From assembly GCA_022361535.1 (NCBI GenBank), contig JAKSAU010000506.1, positions 1-7,575 on the forward strand: a stretch of 7,575 nucleotides of DNA. Direction: 5' to 3'. This document shows, in pieces, positions 6,380 through 7,575 of this stretch (position 1 is its first letter; each line of letters opens with the position of its first letter). The stretch is from Desulfobacterales bacterium. GTDB lineage: Bacteria; Desulfobacterota; Desulfobacteria; Desulfobacterales; Desulfobacteraceae. Below the pieces are notes generated by a model. That model saw only the letters and a list, made by a program, of their open reading frames with translations. It was not told the DNA's origin and did not search any database. The translations under genes were made by a program, and so were the position numbers.

Positions 6380-6431
6380 ATAGTTCTTATTGTGCGAATT
6401 TAATTTTTGGATAAAATTTTAGTTAAGCAGA

Positions 6432-7575
6432 TTAAACAATCCCCCTTGAAAGACCAATCTGCCTGCCTTCTTCCATTTCCCACTGGATGCCGTACTTGTC
6501 TATCCAGTAGAAAAATGTAATGGGAAAACCGTCAAGTTTTATCGGGTGGTAGTTTTTACTGGTATTAATCATGGTAACGCCTTCCTGGTCCTTTAGAAAA
6601 CTGAAGACCTCGTTGCAGTTTGATACTTCCATTGCAATATGGCGAGGGCCGCCCATGTCGTAGGTTTTGGGTTGCTCGGGGATCTCAGCTTTGCCCTTTG
6701 GGGTATGATAAACCATAAGTTCCAGGTAAACATTTGCCTGGGGATGCTTTAAAAAGCGGACGTCGACATTGACTTTGGCATCCATTATGCCTGCATCCAA
6801 AGCAAATGGCTTCATTTCAACGCCTTCATAATCCATTTTATTTCCGTTATGATCAAAGGCCTGTTCAAATCCGAGAACGCGTGCGTAATATTCAGATCCT
6901 TCTTCAACGCTGGGAACGATTACATTTACATGGGACATACCCAAAACAAAAGCAGACATGTCATGGGAACAGATCCGTTCAAGCAACAACGGCTTTAACT
7001 CTTTTGTGACGCTTGTACAGTAATTGACAGGTCTGCCGTGGTTGATGTTTTCATTGCAGATAAGATAAGGCTTGGTTTTATCCGGGTCTGTATCGTCCGG
7101 TCCTTCTTGCACTTCAGCCTGCCATTCATGTGTCGTAAAAGCGTTGGGATTGATAAGGTAGCCTGCTGCGACCAGATCAAACGGGTTGAAACCATTGGCA
7201 CCGAAGACTGTTTCCCATTCCGCTATCCAGCCGAATGAATGCTCCACCAGATATTTGCCAACTCTATTGCTTTTTCCGATATCAATCAGGTCCTCCGGCC
7301 TTATCCAAACATGATGACACGCTTCAAAAGGAATCAATGTCAGCTTTATCTGGCTTTCTAACAATACCTTAAACGCGATGGGGTCAAACTCAAAGTTTAG
7401 GTCCCTGAAAGGTTTAAGCTGCCATTTACCTGAGAAAAAATGCTGTTCCATGTCCCGTCGTCCGGCAACCAGGACAATTTCATCTATAAACTGCCCCAAC
7501 TGGGGATACTTTAAAAGCAGAATTGCAATATTGGTTGCAGCACCAATGGCAAGGATGGTAACTCGGTCATTTTCA
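6432..7575 (-). CDS. Nucleoside hydrolase-like / VOC (glyoxalase-like) fusion protein, 5' end outside window
   Basis: The minus frame is open from the window edge (first full codon 7574-7572, residue 1 here) to TAA at 6434-6432, giving 380 residues. The TTG at 7499 is internal, since the coding match continues upstream. Residues 1 to about 200 resemble inosine-uridine nucleoside hydrolases (N-ribosyl hydrolysis, Ca2+-dependent). They show 'ILAIGAATNIAIL' (7-19, usual GPLTN), 'FRDLNFEFDP' (56-65, usual AEFN...DPEAA) and 'NPFDLVAAGYL' (130-140, usual HDPLAVA). The N-terminal DxDxxxDD metal motif would lie outside the window. Residues about 213-370 form a VOC domain with a complete His/Glu/His/Glu metal set: His215 ('SHVNVIV'), Glu285 ('YLELMVY'), His312 ('PRHIAMEV') and Glu366 ('IQWEMEEG'). 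No stop or frame change separates the two. The gene converges on the FIST gene with no convincing terminator between. Domain calls are good, but the reaction catalysed is not predictable. Confidence 0.82.
   Translation of the reverse strand, partial: ENDRVTILAIGAATNIAILLLKYPQLGQFIDEIVLVAGRRDMEQHFFSGKWQLKPFRDLNFEFDPIAFKVLLESQIKLTLIPFEACHHVWIRPEDLIDIGKSNRVGKYLVEHSFGWIAEWETVFGANGFNPFDLVAAGYLINPNAFTTHEWQAEVQEGPDDTDPDKTKPYLICNENINHGRPVNYCTSVTKELKPLLLERICSHDMSAFVLGMSHVNVIVPSVEEGSEYYARVLGFEQAFDHNGNKMDYEGVEMKPFALDAGIMDAKVNVDVRFLKHPQANVYLELMVYHTPKGKAEIPEQPKTYDMGGPRHIAMEVSNCNEVFSFLKDQEGVTMINTSKNYHPIKLDGFPITFFYWIDKYGIQWEMEEGRQIGLSRGIV

Noticed and set aside
6380..6431. AATTTT-TGGAT-AAAATT stem between the two convergent genes as a shared terminator.
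   Set aside because: The stem is only six A/T pairs with no G/C, too weak to call a terminator; AT-rich gaps give such pairs by chance.
6930..6940. Separate VOC gene starting at the internal Met before SHVNVIV.
   Set aside because: The frame is continuous with the hydrolase part and no Shine-Dalgarno or stop separates them; a fusion is the simpler reading, though internal initiation cannot be excluded.

Overview
The window looks like chromosomal DNA of an anaerobic, probably sulfate-reducing member of the Desulfobacterota (Desulfobacteraceae-like). This is an inference from gene content, not from a marker gene. The signs are an acyl-CoA dehydrogenase with a long C-terminal extension, a dehydrogenase-etfB-etfA cassette whose EtfA carries a 2x[4Fe-4S] ferredoxin domain, and a FIST sensor ending in the Cys-rich 'ICAHCKKIRDD...HGICPDC' tail common on signalling proteins of that group. 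No mobile element, CRISPR array, rRNA or tRNA was seen.

Layout. Positions 1-972 (+) hold the C-terminal part of an acyl-CoA dehydrogenase whose start lies outside the window. It is closed by a strong intrinsic terminator (1002-1040). Positions 1161-4446 (+) hold a compact three-gene set: a complete 384-residue acyl-CoA dehydrogenase, EtfB of the NADH-binding/bifurcating type, and ferredoxin-fused EtfA. Positions 4447-4903 have no clear gene. They contain two adjacent hairpins (4491-4517 and 4524-4602, the second about 32 base pairs long), a doubtful 33-codon ORF and a possible promoter. Positions 4904-6379 (+) encode a FIST-domain sensor with a coiled coil and a zinc-binding-like tail. Positions 6432-7575 (-) hold a convergent gene, cut at its 5' end by the window edge, that fuses a divergent nucleoside hydrolase to a VOC/glyoxalase-like domain.

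How the genes work together. The dehydrogenase passes electrons between an acyl-CoA/enoyl-CoA pair and the EtfBA flavoprotein. The EtfB motifs and the two iron-sulfur clusters on EtfA suggest that this Etf couples the reaction to NAD(H) and ferredoxin, as in the caffeyl-CoA reductase-Etf complex (CarCDE), which has the same gene order. The upstream dehydrogenase probably serves related acyl-CoA metabolism but is a separate transcription unit. The FIST protein and the nucleoside hydrolase-VOC protein have no evident metabolic link to the Etf cassette.

The points most worth a second look are the nucleoside hydrolase-VOC fusion with its altered active site, and the long hairpin after etfA, where every non-Watson-Crick position in the paired helices is a G-U wobble in the + strand RNA.
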